In this document: positions 46,510-55,896 of the stretch, piece after piece
Position numbering within the stretch: the stretch's first letter is position 1
How the letters are laid out: each line of letters starts with the position of its first letter
NCBI RefSeq assembly: GCF_002407205.1
Contig: NZ_CP023548.1
Coordinates: 1,140,501 to 1,204,500, forward strand
Direction: 5' to 3'
Origin: Rhodobacter sp. CZR27
GTDB taxonomy: Bacteria > Pseudomonadota > Alphaproteobacteria > Rhodobacterales > Rhodobacteraceae
Length of the DNA: 64,000 bases
The notes under the pieces: generated by a model
Told to the model about the DNA's origin: nothing
What the model saw: only the letters and a program-made list of their open reading frames with translations
The model's database searches: none
Translations under genes and position numbers: made by a program

Positions 46510-48323
46510 CGGAAACGATCGAAGAACGGGCCGCCCGGGTCGCCATCCAGCCCAGCTATCACGCCCTCGGGGGCGAGTTCATCCGGCCGCCGGTCGAGAC
46601 GCTGCGCCGGCTGCTCGAGGCCTTCGGCATTCCGCCCGAGGGGCCGATGCCCGAGGGGCAGATGCCGGTGCTGCGCGGACCCGAGGGCGAGGCCTGCTTC
46701 ATGCCCGAGGGCGAGATGCGGCTCTGGGGGATCGCCGCGCAGCTTTACCAGATCCGTTCGGGCCGCAACTGGGGGATCGGCGACTTCGCCGACCTGTGCG
46801 AGCTGGCGCGGATCGCCGGGGCGGTGGGGGCTGATTTCATCGGGCTGAACCCGCTGCACGCGCTGTTCCTTGCGAACCCGGCACATACCAGCCCGTTCTC
46901 GCCGTCGAACCGGCGCTTCCTGAACCCGCTCTACATCGCGGTGGACCGGGTGCCGGGCTATCGGCCCGAGATGGCGCCGGAGAGCCTTGCCGCGCTGCGG
47001 GCGCCGGAGCTGGTCGATTACCCCGCGGTGGCCGAGGCAAAGCTTGCCGCGCTGCGGGTGCTCTGGCAGGCGAGGCCGCACGATCCGGCGGACTTCGCGC
47101 GGTTCCGCGAAGATGGGGGAGACCTTCTGCACCGCCACGCCCTGTTCGAGGCGATCTCGGCCCGCATGGCGGCGGAAGGGCATGGCGCGGGCTGGCGCGG
47201 CTGGCCCGAGGCGTTCCACGACTCGGGCGGTCCCGCGGCTCGTGCCTTTGCCGAGCAGCATGCGGAGGAGGTTGACTTCCACGTCTGGCTGCAATGGCTG
47301 GCCGACCGCCAGCTGGGCGAGGCGCGCGACGCCTGCCGCGCGGCGGGCATGCGGATCGGGCTCTACCTCGATTTCGCGGTGGGCGAGGTTGCGGACGGAT
47401 CGAGCACATGGTCGGACCCGAGCCTTGCAGTGCCGGGGGTGCGGATCGGCGCCTCGCCCGACTGGTTCAACGCGCAGGGGCAGGACTGGGGGCTGGCGCC
47501 GCTCTCGCCGGTGAAGCTTGCCGAATGCCGCGCGGAGCCTTTCGCCGCACTGATGGAGGATGCGACGCGCCGGGCCGGTGCCCTGCGCATCGACCATGCC
47601 ATGGGGGTCTGGCAGCTGTTCCTGATCCCGGACGGGATGACGGCGCCGCAGGGCACCTATGCCCGTTACCCGGTCGAGGACATGCTGCGCGCGCTGGCGC
47701 GGGCCTCGCGCAGGAACCGGACGATCATCATCGGCGAGGATCTGGGCAACGTGCCGGACGGCTTCCGCGGCGTGATGCAGCAGATGAACATCCTGTCCTA
47801 CCGCATCCTGCTGTTCGAGCGGCACGACCATGGCTACATCGCCCCGCAGCACTATCCGCGCGAGGCGCTGGTCTGCCTGTCCACCCATGACCTGCCGACC
47901 TTCCGGGGCTGGTGGCGCGGCGACGACGTCGAGATCCGGGCGCGCTTCCACCTGATCTCGGACGAGGCGGCGCGGCATCAGGCCGACTTCCGCCGGATCG
48001 AGCGGCGGCAGTTGCTGGAGGATCTCGGCCATGCCGGGCTGCTGCCCTGGGACGAGATCGACCGGATCGGACCCGAGAACCCGCCGGAGGCGTTGATCGT
48101 GGCCGTGCATCGCCACCTTGCGCGCGCGCCCTCGCGGCTCTTCGCGGTCCGCATCGAGGATATGGCAGGAGAGGTGGCGCCGGTGAACGTGCCTTCCACC
48201 GTCTCGGAATATCCGAACTGGCGGCGCAAGCTTGGCGTCCCGCTGGAGCAACTCGCCGACACGCCGCTGTTCCGCGACATCGCTGGCGCGCTCGCCGCAG
48301 AGCGGCCAAGGGAGCCCACATGA
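46506..48323 (+). CDS. malQ: 4-alpha-glucanotransferase (amylomaltase) MalQ
   Basis: 605-aa GH77 enzyme that disproportionates maltodextrins, turning short chains left by GlgX or TreY into longer ones. The start is MTETIEERAARVAIQPSYHA at ATG 46506 (overlaps the treZ stop). Catalytic residues are D363 in LRIDHAMGVWQLF, E411 in IIIGEDLGNVPDGF and D462 in LSTHDLPTFRGWW. YQIRSGRNWGIGDFADL and NPLHALF mark the substrate cleft. The N-terminal ~60 residues form the small helical extension common in proteobacterial MalQ. Confidence 0.95.
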   Translation: MTETIEERAARVAIQPSYHALGGEFIRPPVETLRRLLEAFGIPPEGPMPEGQMPVLRGPEGEACFMPEGEMRLWGIAAQLYQIRSGRNWGIGDFADLCELARIAGAVGADFIGLNPLHALFLANPAHTSPFSPSNRRFLNPLYIAVDRVPGYRPEMAPESLAALRAPELVDYPAVAEAKLAALRVLWQARPHDPADFARFREDGGDLLHRHALFEAISARMAAEGHGAGWRGWPEAFHDSGGPAARAFAEQHAEEVDFHVWLQWLADRQLGEARDACRAAGMRIGLYLDFAVGEVADGSSTWSDPSLAVPGVRIGASPDWFNAQGQDWGLAPLSPVKLAECRAEPFAALMEDATRRAGALRIDHAMGVWQLFLIPDGMTAPQGTYARYPVEDMLRALARASRRNRTIIIGEDLGNVPDGFRGVMQQMNILSYRILLFERHDHGYIAPQHYPREALVCLSTHDLPTFRGWWRGDDVEIRARFHLISDEAARHQADFRRIERRQLLEDLGHAGLLPWDEIDRIGPENPPEALIVAVHRHLARAPSRLFAVRIEDMAGEVAPVNVPSTVSEYPNWRRKLGVPLEQLADTPLFRDIAGALAAERPREPT

Positions 48324-50983
48324 CCGTTCGCGCCACCTACCGCATCCAGTTCACCCAGGCCTTCCGCTTCGTGGATGCCCAGCGCCTCGCGCCCTATCTT
48401 GCCAGGCTCGGCATCAGCCATCTCTACGCCTCGCCGATCCTTGCCGCGCGCGAGGGCAGCACGCATGGTTACGATGGGGTGCACTACAGCCTGATCAGCC
48501 CCGACCTCGGATCGGAGGAGGAGTTCCGGGCCATGGCGGCGACGTTGCGTCATCACGGGATCGGGTTGATCGTCGATTTCGTGCCGAACCACATGGGGGT
48601 GGGCGGCGCGGACAACGTGTTCTGGCTTTCCGTGCTGGAATGGGGGCGGCAGAGCCCGGTGGCGGGCTGGTTCGACATCGACTGGGAGAGCGCGACGCCG
48701 GGGCTTGCAGGCAAGGTGCTGATGCCCTTCCTGGGGGACCATTATGGCGAGGTGCTGGCGCAGGGCGGGCTGGAGCTGCGCTATGATGCCGAGCGCGGCA
48801 CCTTCGCGGTCTGGGCGCATGACACCCACAAGCTGCCGGTCTGTCCCCGGACCTACGCGATGATCCTGCGCGCCGCGCCGGGGTTCGAGGATCTGGCTGC
48901 CGACTTCGAGGCAGCCGGGCAGGCGGGCCCCGCCGATCCGGTCTGGAGCGAGTTGCGGCAGCGGCTGCGCGAGGCGGATCCGACGCCGGCCCTGGCGGCC
49001 TTCAGGGGCGTGGAGGGCGATCTGGACAGCTGGGCCGCGCTCGATGCGCTGGCCGAGGCGCAGAACTGGCGCGCTGCGAAGTTCTCGATCGACAGCGACG
49101 CGATCAACTACCGGCGCTTCTTCACCATGAGCGACCTTGCCGGCATCCGTGTCGAAAAGCCCGAGGTCTTCGCGGGCGTGCACCGGCTGATCCTGCGGCT
49201 GATGGAGGAGGGCGTGGTCGACGGCATCCGGATCGACCATATCGACGGGCTGGTCGATCCCAAGGGCTATTGCCTGCGGCTGCGCGGTTCGCTCGACCGC
49301 CGCTTCCCGCTCTATGTCGAGAAGATCCTCGCTCCGGACGAGTCCCTGCCCGAGGACTGGCAGACGGACGGGACCACGGGATACGAATTCGCCAACCTCG
49401 CCGTCGGGCTGCTCGTCGACCCCGTGGGCGAGGAGGCCCTGACACGCATCCACGCCGAATTCACCGGGCAGACCATGCCGCCGGCGGAAGTGGTGCATCA
49501 GGCCAAGCTCGAGATCATGGCGCAGCCCATGGCCGCGGAACTGGAGAGCCTGACAGAACGCCTTCTGGCGCTGGTGGCCGAGGATCCGCGCCGCCGCGAC
49601 TTCGGCCGCGCTGCGGTGCGCGGCGGCCTGTCGCAGGTGGTGGCATCGCTCGACGTCTACCGGACCTATGTGGATGTGTCGGGAATATCGTCTTCCGACC
49701 GGAAGCGGGTGGAGGCCGCGGTGGAGCGTGCGCGGCTGCATGCCCCGGAGATCGACCCGGGGATCTTCGACCTGATCGCGGCGGCCATGACGCTCGATCT
49801 GGCGGAAGAGCTGCCGGACAGGCGCGACGAGATCCTGGCCTTCACCATGCGCCTGCAGCAGTTCACCGGGCCAGTGACGGCAAAGGGGCTCGAGGACCGC
49901 GCGCTCTACCGCTACGCGCGGCTGATCGCGCTGAACGAGGTCGGCAGCGAGCCGGGCCGCTTCGGAGTGACGCTGGACGAGTTCCACGCGGCCAATCGGG
50001 CGCGGCTTGCGCGCGAGCCGGCGGCGATGCTCTCGACCTCGACGCATGACACCAAGCGCGGCGAGGATGCGCGGATGCGGATCGCGGCGATCAGCGGACA
50101 CGCCGACCGCTGGGCGGCCGCCGTGGACGAATGGCACGGCCTGCTGGCCGACGAGGCCCAGCCGGTGGACCGGAACGATGCCTATTTCCTGTTCCAGTTG
50201 CTCTTCGGAGTCTGGCCGGCCGACTGGCAGGAGGCGCCCTCGGCGGAGGATCTGGCCGACCTGCGGGCGCGGGTCGAGGCGGCAGCCCTGAAGTCGGTGC
50301 GCGAGGCTTCCGTCCATACCCGCTGGGTGTTCGGAAACGAGGACTACGAGGCCGCGGTCTGCGCCTTCGTCGGCCGGGCGCTGGGCGATCCGGGCAGCGC
50401 CTTCCTGCGCTCGTTCCTGGAGTTCAACCGGCTGGTGGCGCCCGACGCCCTGCACAACACGCTGGTGCAGACGGTGCTGAAGCTGACGGTTCCGGGCGTG
50501 CCGGACACCTATCAGGGCGCGGAGTTGTGGGAGCAGAGCCTCGTCGATCCCGACAACCGGCGGGCGGTGGATTTCGCGCTACGCGAGCGGTTGCTGGATC
50601 AGGTGCTGGAGGGTCTGCCTGCCGCGGCCGCTCCCGGGGATGGTGCCCGGAAGCTCGCGCTGACGGCGGCGCTGCTGCGGCTGCGACGGGACCACCCCGA
50701 CCTGTTCTGCGCCGGCAGCTACGAGGCGCTGGAGGCGGGGCCGGGTCTCTGCGCCTTTCTGCGCCGCGCCGGGGGTATGCGCATGCTCGTGGCTTGCGTG
50801 CTGCACCCGGCGCAGGGGAGGGACCGGCGCCTCGCGCTGCCCGAGGCTGGCGACTGGATCGATGTGGTGACGGGAGAGGCCGTGGCGGAGGCGGTGGAGT
50901 TCCGAGGCCAGCCGGTTGCGGTGCTGGTCGCGCGCGAAGAGAACCAGCCGCTTGAGGCAGGGCCGCAAGCCCGCGCGTCCTGA
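48320..50983 (+). CDS. treY: Malto-oligosyltrehalose synthase TreY
   Basis: 887-aa GH13_26 enzyme isomerising the reducing end of maltodextrins to an alpha,alpha-1,1 trehalose linkage. It starts TVRATYRIQFTQAFRFVDAQ, with ISHLYASPILAAREGSTHGYD typical of TreY. Catalytic residues are D306 in GIRIDHIDGLVDP, E334 in LYVEKILAPDE and D577 in STHDTKRGEDAR. The VPGVPDTYQGAELW segment near the C-terminus is TreY-specific. It is the last gene of the operon; its TGA lies inside the loop of a 10-bp hairpin (50967-50993) that probably ends the transcript. Confidence 0.96.
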   Translation: MTVRATYRIQFTQAFRFVDAQRLAPYLARLGISHLYASPILAAREGSTHGYDGVHYSLISPDLGSEEEFRAMAATLRHHGIGLIVDFVPNHMGVGGADNVFWLSVLEWGRQSPVAGWFDIDWESATPGLAGKVLMPFLGDHYGEVLAQGGLELRYDAERGTFAVWAHDTHKLPVCPRTYAMILRAAPGFEDLAADFEAAGQAGPADPVWSELRQRLREADPTPALAAFRGVEGDLDSWAALDALAEAQNWRAAKFSIDSDAINYRRFFTMSDLAGIRVEKPEVFAGVHRLILRLMEEGVVDGIRIDHIDGLVDPKGYCLRLRGSLDRRFPLYVEKILAPDESLPEDWQTDGTTGYEFANLAVGLLVDPVGEEALTRIHAEFTGQTMPPAEVVHQAKLEIMAQPMAAELESLTERLLALVAEDPRRRDFGRAAVRGGLSQVVASLDVYRTYVDVSGISSSDRKRVEAAVERARLHAPEIDPGIFDLIAAAMTLDLAEELPDRRDEILAFTMRLQQFTGPVTAKGLEDRALYRYARLIALNEVGSEPGRFGVTLDEFHAANRARLAREPAAMLSTSTHDTKRGEDARMRIAAISGHADRWAAAVDEWHGLLADEAQPVDRNDAYFLFQLLFGVWPADWQEAPSAEDLADLRARVEAAALKSVREASVHTRWVFGNEDYEAAVCAFVGRALGDPGSAFLRSFLEFNRLVAPDALHNTLVQTVLKLTVPGVPDTYQGAELWEQSLVDPDNRRAVDFALRERLLDQVLEGLPAAAAPGDGARKLALTAALLRLRRDHPDLFCAGSYEALEAGPGLCAFLRRAGGMRMLVACVLHPAQGRDRRLALPEAGDWIDVVTGEAVAEAVEFRGQPVAVLVAREENQPLEAGPQARAS

Positions 50984-50993
50984 GCGCGGGCTT
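50967..50993. terminator. Hairpin spanning the treY stop codon
   Basis: Perfect 10-bp stem AAGCCCGCGC/GCGCGGGCTT (50967-50976 with 50984-50993) with a 7-nt loop that contains the treY TGA (50981-50983). Short A/T ends give AA...TT on both strands, but there is no long U-tract. It separates treY from the convergent SDR gene. Confidence 0.65.
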
Positions 50994-51127
50994 CCTGACG
51001 TCTGGAGAAGTGCGCCCCGGCTGTCCGGCGGGTGCTGAGCGCGCGGGAACCGTCCCGAAGGCACCTCCACGCGCGGACACGCAAGCGAAAGACCGGCCGC
51101 GCGGGGCGCTTCAGCGGAAGGCGTCGC

Positions 51128-51793
51128 TCAGAGCAGCGCGAGGATGCGTTCGGCCTCGGAGCGGGGATCGGCCAGCTTGTCGCGGTCCTCGCCGGGGAAG
51201 AAGCGGCCGCGGGTCGCGGTCGGCAGCGGCTTCGGCGTCTCGATGACCACGCGCGGGCCGATCTTCTTCGTCTCGGCCTGCCAGCTGCGGGCGAGGGCGA
51301 TCTGCGCGGCCTTGGTGGCGCCATAGGCGCTGAAGAAGGGCTCGCCGCCGCGGGGATCGTCGAAGAACAGCGCAGTCCCCTGACCCGCGCGCAAAAGCGG
51401 CTCCACCATCGGGATCAGGATGCCCGTGGCGCGCACGTTCGTCGCGATCGACTTGTCCCAGTCCTTCGGTTCGAGATGACCGGCGGGGCAGAGGGGGGCT
51501 GCATGGATCGCGGCATGGACCCAGAGATGCACGGCGCCCCAGCGGTCGAAGATCGACCGGCAGAGGTGGCGCATCGCATCGTCATTCGTCACGTCCATCG
51601 GCGCGAGCGTCGCGGGCTCGGCCCCCGGACGGCGGCCCTTGATGCGGTCGTCGAGATCCTCGAGCCCGCCGGTGGTGCGGGCGACGGCGACGACATGCCA
51701 GCCCGCCACCGCCAGTTCTTCGGCGATCGCTGTGCCGAGCCCGCGCGAGGCTCCGGTGACGAGGGCGATGCGGGGCGAGGGCAGGGTGCTCAT
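51128..51793 (-). CDS. Short-chain dehydrogenase/reductase, YciK-like, active site altered
   Basis: 221-aa Rossmann-fold protein. The cofactor loop is ALVTGASRGLGTAIAEEL (residues 10-27), followed by VARTTGGLEDL and MDVTND. The usual NNAG becomes HAAIHAA. The YxxxK pair is intact in SAYGATKAAQ, but the catalytic Ser that normally lies about 13 residues before Tyr is replaced (FFDDPRGGEPFFSAY). The late PLPTATRGRFFPGEDRDKL recalls the C-terminus of YciK-type SDRs. It may be a non-catalytic or altered-mechanism SDR. It is convergent with treY and lies 98 bp downstream of purF on the same strand. Confidence 0.8.
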   Translation of the reverse strand: MSTLPSPRIALVTGASRGLGTAIAEELAVAGWHVVAVARTTGGLEDLDDRIKGRRPGAEPATLAPMDVTNDDAMRHLCRSIFDRWGAVHLWVHAAIHAAPLCPAGHLEPKDWDKSIATNVRATGILIPMVEPLLRAGQGTALFFDDPRGGEPFFSAYGATKAAQIALARSWQAETKKIGPRVVIETPKPLPTATRGRFFPGEDRDKLADPRSEAERILALL

Positions 51794-51891
51794 CTGGGCG
51801 GCCTTCCGAAGTGAAAACGCGCCGCCGGCGATGCGGGCGGCGCGTTCAGCCTATGGCCGGAAACGCGGAAGGGTGCAAGGACCGCGGGCGG

Positions 51892-53352
51892 TTACTGCGC
51901 CGCCTTCATCTCGAAGCCCTGCTCGATCTTGTCGGAGGGCGCGACGGGGTAGTCGCCCGAGAAGCAGGCATCGCAGTAGCGCGGCGCCTTGGGATCGCGG
52001 CCGGCAGCCTCGCCCACGGCGCGGTAGAGGCCGTCGAGCGAGATGAAGCGCAGCGAGTCGACGCCGATCCAGTCGCGCATCTCGTCCTCGGACATGTTGG
52101 CGGCAAGGAGCTTGGCGCGCTCGGGCGTATCGACGCCGTAGAAGCAGGGCCAGGCGGTCGGCGGAGAGGCGATGCGGAAGTGGACCTCGGCCGCACCCGC
52201 GTCGAGGATCATGTCCTTGATCTTGCGGGAGGTCGTGCCGCGGACGACCGAGTCGTCCACGAGGATCACCCGCTTGCCCTTGATCAGCGCACGGTTGACG
52301 TTCAGCTTCAGCCGCACGCCCATGTTGCGGATCTGCTCGGTCGGCTCGATGAAGGTCCGGCCCATGTACTGGTTGCGGATGATGCCCATGGCATAGGGGA
52401 TGCCGGACTGCTGGCTGTAGCCGATGGCGGCCGGAGTCCCCGAGTCCGGCACCGGGCAGACCAGATCGGCATCGACCGGGGCTTCCTTGGCAAGTTCCAC
52501 GCCGATCTGGCGGCGGGTTTCATAGACCGAGCGGCCGCCGAGGATCGAATCGGGCCGCGAGAAATAGACGTGCTCGAAGATGCAGAAGCGCGAGGCGCGG
52601 CGCTCGAAGGGCTGGAAGCTCTCGATGCCTTTCTCGTCGATCACCACCATCTCGCCGGGCTCGACCTCGCGGACGAATTCGGCGCCGATGATGTCGAGGC
52701 CGCAGGTCTCGGACGACAGCGCCCAGCCGTCGCCGATCTTGCCGATCACCAGCGGGCGCACGCCCAGCGGGTCCCGCACGCCGATCAGCTTGGTGCGGGT
52801 CATGGCCACCACCGAGAACGCACCCTCGACCCGGCGCAGCGCGTCCTTCATCCGCTCGGGGATGTTCTTCTGGATCGAGCGCGCCATGAGATGGATGATG
52901 CATTCGCTGTCCGACGAGGACTGGAAGATCGAGCCGCGCTCGATCAGTTCGCGGCGCAGCGCCGAGGCGTTGGTCAGGTTGCCGTTGTGGGCGATGGCGG
53001 CGCCGCCCATGGCGAATTCGCCGAAGAAGGGCTGCACGTCGCGGATGGCGGTGGCGCCCTTGGAACCGGCGGTCGAATAGCGGACATGACCGATGGCGAT
53101 GGAGCCGGGCAGCGTGGCCATCACCGAGGCGTCGGTGAAGTTGTCGCGCACGTAGCCGAAGCGGCGGGCAGAGTTGAAGCCGTTCTGCGGGTCATAGGAG
53201 ACGATCCCTCCCGCCTCCTGACCGCGATGCTGGAGGGCGTGCATGCCGAGCGCCACGAAGTTGGCCGCGTCAGCCACGCCGATCACGCCGAAAACGCCGC
53301 ATTCTTCCTTCAACTTGTCATCGTCGAAGGGGTGGCTGGGGAAGGGGCGCAT
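51892..53352 (-). CDS. purF: Amidophosphoribosyltransferase PurF
   Basis: 486-aa first committed enzyme of purine synthesis, making phosphoribosylamine from PRPP and glutamine. Residues before C18 (EE-CGVFGVIG) form the short propeptide whose removal exposes the catalytic Cys of the Ntn glutaminase domain. HALQHRGQEAGGI and AHNGNLTNA follow. The phosphoribosyltransferase domain has DLVCPVPDSGTPAAIGYSQQ and the PRPP loop VILVDDSVVRGTTSRKI; CDACFSGDYPV is near the C-terminus. I chose ATG 53352 over the upstream frame because it gives the short propeptide. cvpA lies upstream, as in many proteobacteria. Confidence 0.96.
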   Translation of the reverse strand: MRPFPSHPFDDDKLKEECGVFGVIGVADAANFVALGMHALQHRGQEAGGIVSYDPQNGFNSARRFGYVRDNFTDASVMATLPGSIAIGHVRYSTAGSKGATAIRDVQPFFGEFAMGGAAIAHNGNLTNASALRRELIERGSIFQSSSDSECIIHLMARSIQKNIPERMKDALRRVEGAFSVVAMTRTKLIGVRDPLGVRPLVIGKIGDGWALSSETCGLDIIGAEFVREVEPGEMVVIDEKGIESFQPFERRASRFCIFEHVYFSRPDSILGGRSVYETRRQIGVELAKEAPVDADLVCPVPDSGTPAAIGYSQQSGIPYAMGIIRNQYMGRTFIEPTEQIRNMGVRLKLNVNRALIKGKRVILVDDSVVRGTTSRKIKDMILDAGAAEVHFRIASPPTAWPCFYGVDTPERAKLLAANMSEDEMRDWIGVDSLRFISLDGLYRAVGEAAGRDPKAPRYCDACFSGDYPVAPSDKIEQGFEMKAAQ

Positions 53353-53433
53353 GGGGGGCTCCGAATCCGGGAGAGTTTGGCCCCTCATGTAGTGGCTTGT
53401 CACGCCGCTGTCACCCTCACAACGGCGCAGAAA

Positions 53434-54048
53434 TCAGTTGGCGGGCGCCGGGGCGGGCGCGGCCGGAGCGGCGGGGGCGGGTGTTTCGCCCTGCGGCGCG
53501 GCGCAGCTTCCCACCAGCTGTTCGTAGCGCGCGACGATCCAGCCCGGCGCGTCCGTCGGGATGGACCGGTCGATGTTCTGCTGGAAGCTGGCGAAGATCT
53601 TGGCCGAGCGCGAATTGTCCACCATGGGGATGGTGTCCGAGGCGACCGCGCGGTCGTAGACGATCAGCGCCACCGCGACGAGAACCACGCCGCGAAGGAC
53701 GCCGAAGAGAAAGCCGAGGCTCTGGTCGAGGCCGCCGAGGGCGGAATTGCGGATCGCCGAGGAAAACAGCGGCGTGAAGAGCGACATGAGCACGAGGCCG
53801 AGCGCGAAGACCGCCGCGAAGGAGGCGATGATCGCCAGTTCACAGCTGTCACCGAGGAAGTCGCCGAGAACCGGCACCTCCTTGATCAGCGGCTGCGCCT
53901 GCGGCGCGAAGACGAAGGCGAGGACGGCCGCCCCGATCCAGCCCGCGATGGCCATGAACTCGCGCACGACGCCGCGCGAATAGGCGAGGATCGCCGACAG
54001 CACGATGACGGCCGCGACCACGGCGTCGATGATGGTGAAGCCTTCCAT
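53434..54048 (-). CDS. cvpA: CvpA family membrane protein
   Basis: 204-aa inner-membrane protein with four predicted helices: IIDAVVAAVIVLSAILAYSR, FMAIAGWIGAAVLAFVFAP, LAIIASFAAVFALGLVLMSL and LFGVLRGVVLVAVALIVYD. The N-terminal GFTIIDAVV and the LGGLDQSLGFLFGVLRGVV segment are family hallmarks. The C-terminus is a soluble, Pro/Ala-rich tail. CvpA is linked to colicin V production and envelope stress in enterics, with unclear biochemistry. ATG 54048 has AAGGAG upstream. It lies upstream of purF, the usual association. Confidence 0.93.
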   Translation of the reverse strand: MEGFTIIDAVVAAVIVLSAILAYSRGVVREFMAIAGWIGAAVLAFVFAPQAQPLIKEVPVLGDFLGDSCELAIIASFAAVFALGLVLMSLFTPLFSSAIRNSALGGLDQSLGFLFGVLRGVVLVAVALIVYDRAVASDTIPMVDNSRSAKIFASFQQNIDRSIPTDAPGWIVARYEQLVGSCAAPQGETPAPAAPAAPAPAPAN

Positions 54049-54067
54049 GTGCCCGCTCCTTCGGCCC

Positions 54068-55426
54068 TTAGCCTGCCCCGAACAACTCGCCCACGAATGC
54101 CGTGAGGTCGGGCATCTGACGCACCCGCATTCCCTCGTCCCGCCCGATTTTCGAGCGGGTCGGCGCGACTGCCTGCGAGAAACCAAGTTTCGAGGCCTCT
54201 TTCAAGCGGCTTTCCGTCTGCGCGACGGGACGGAGGGCGCCGGAAAGGCTGATCTCGCCGAAAAGCACCATGTCGGGCGGAATTGCCACATCCTCCCGTG
54301 CCGAGACGAGGGCCGCCGCGACGGCGAGGTCGGCGGCGGGCTCGTTGACGCGCATCCCGCCGGCGACATTCAGGAACACGTCGAGCCCGGCGAAGGGAAT
54401 GCCGCAGCGCGCCTCGAGCACGGCAAGGATGGTCGAGAGCCTGCCGCTGTCGAGGCCGACGACGGTGCGGCGCGGCGTGCCGAGCGGCGAGGGCGCAACG
54501 AGGGCCTGAATCTCGGTCAGGACGGGGCGCGTGCCTTCGATTCCCGCGAAGACGGCGGAGCCGGGGGCGGGCTGGTCGCGGTCGGAGAGGAAGAGCGCGG
54601 AGGGGTTGGCGACCTGCGCCAGCCCCCCGCCGGTCATCTCGAACACGCCGATCTCGTCGGCCGGGCCGAAGCGGTTCTTGACCGCGCGCAGGATGCGGAA
54701 CTGATGGCCGCGCTCGCCCTCGAAATAAAGGACGGTGTCGACCATGTGTTCGACCACGCGGGGGCCAGCGATCTGGCCCTCCTTCGTGACGTGGCCCACG
54801 AGGATGACGGCCACGCCGCGGCGCTTGGCGAAGGTCACCAGCTCATGTGCCGAGGCGCGGACCTGCGCGACCGAGCCGGGGGCGGATTCGACGTTGTCGA
54901 GCCACATGGTCTGGATCGAGTCGATCACGGCCAGCGCCGGACGCTCGGCATCGAGCGTGGTCAGGATATCGCGAAGGTTGGTCTCGGCGCCGAGCGCCAC
55001 CGGGGCCGTGCCGAGGCCGAGGCGTTGCGCGCGCATGCGGACCTGCGCCGAGGCTTCCTCGCCCGAGATGTAGAGGCATTTCACCCCGCGGCTCGCGAAG
55101 CTCGCGGTGGCCTGCAGAAGCAGGGTGGACTTGCCGATGCCGGGATCGCCGCCGACCAGGATGGCGGAGCCCGCGACGAGGCCGCCGCCGAGCACGCGGT
55201 CAAGCTCGTCGAGGCCCGAGGAGATGCGGGGCGGCGGGGCTTCCTCGGTCGCGAGGTCGCTGAGCGCGATGGCGCGGCCCTTCGCGCCGAGCGCGCGCGG
55301 CCCGGTGGACAGCGGCGCTTCCTCGGAGATCGAGTTCCAGGCGCCGCAGGCCTCGCATCGGCCGGCCCATTTGCGATGGACGGCGCCGCAGGCCGCACAG
55401 GTGAAGCTGGGTTGGGATTTCGCCAT
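54068..55426 (-). CDS. radA: DNA repair protein RadA (Sms)
   Basis: 452-aa RecA-like branch-migration factor used in recombination. The N-terminal zinc finger has C10, C13, C24 and C27. The ATPase domain has Walker A GGDPGIGKST (92-101), Walker B-type ALAVIDSIQTM and the RadA-specific KNRFGPADEIG motif. The C-terminal Lon-protease-like domain (LDVFLNVAGGMRVNEPAADL, LVSAREDVAIPPD) is complete. The start is ATG 55426. It lies 19 bp upstream of cvpA and 43 bp downstream of the PqiA-like gene, in a continuous minus-strand set. Confidence 0.96.
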   Translation of the reverse strand: MAKSQPSFTCAACGAVHRKWAGRCEACGAWNSISEEAPLSTGPRALGAKGRAIALSDLATEEAPPPRISSGLDELDRVLGGGLVAGSAILVGGDPGIGKSTLLLQATASFASRGVKCLYISGEEASAQVRMRAQRLGLGTAPVALGAETNLRDILTTLDAERPALAVIDSIQTMWLDNVESAPGSVAQVRASAHELVTFAKRRGVAVILVGHVTKEGQIAGPRVVEHMVDTVLYFEGERGHQFRILRAVKNRFGPADEIGVFEMTGGGLAQVANPSALFLSDRDQPAPGSAVFAGIEGTRPVLTEIQALVAPSPLGTPRRTVVGLDSGRLSTILAVLEARCGIPFAGLDVFLNVAGGMRVNEPAADLAVAAALVSAREDVAIPPDMVLFGEISLSGALRPVAQTESRLKEASKLGFSQAVAPTRSKIGRDEGMRVRQMPDLTAFVGELFGAG

Positions 55427-55469
55427 GCCGCCTTTTGCCCGCTCGGGGCGGGTGGCGCAAGCGGGCGAC

Positions 55470-55895
55470 TCAGTGCCGTGGCGACAGCATCGAGATGGCG
55501 AGCGAGCCGAGGATGCAGCCGGTGAAGAGCCAGAGGCCCCAGGCGGTTTCGACCGTGGCGAGGCCCACGCCCTTGATGACCACGATGTAGAGCGCGATCA
55601 GGAAGATGTCGGCCATCGCGAGGCGGCCGAGCAGGTGCAGGGCCGGCAGCACCCGGGCCGAGAGAAGCCCCGCGTGCAGAAGCGCGAGACCGATGGTCTT
55701 GAGGTAGGGCGCGAAGATCGCGAAGACCGTCACCAGGAGCGCCAGGTAGACGTCGGTGCCCCAGAGCGATTGCAGGCCGGAGATCACCGAGATCTCGGAC
55801 AGGCCGAAGAGGGGCAGCATGCCGGCCCGCATCAGCGGCGCGAACCAGGCTACGGGGAAGAGGACGAGCAGCGCGAGGTTGGCCGCGCGCAGCAT
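55470..55895 (-). CDS. PqiA-family integral membrane protein
   Basis: 141-aa protein with four hydrophobic segments and the single-domain PqiA pattern: VFAIFAPYLKTIGLALLHAG, HLLGRLAMADIFLIALYIVV and VETAWGLWLFTGCILGSLAI. PqiA proteins accompany MCE-type lipid transport systems in the inner membrane. ATG 55895 begins one base after the MlaF-type gene's TAG (55897-55899), so the two are adjacent in the same operon. That neighbourhood supports a lipid-transport role; the exact function is unknown. Confidence 0.75.
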   Translation of the reverse strand: MLRAANLALLVLFPVAWFAPLMRAGMLPLFGLSEISVISGLQSLWGTDVYLALLVTVFAIFAPYLKTIGLALLHAGLLSARVLPALHLLGRLAMADIFLIALYIVVIKGVGLATVETAWGLWLFTGCILGSLAISMLSPRH

Positions 55896-55896
55896 C

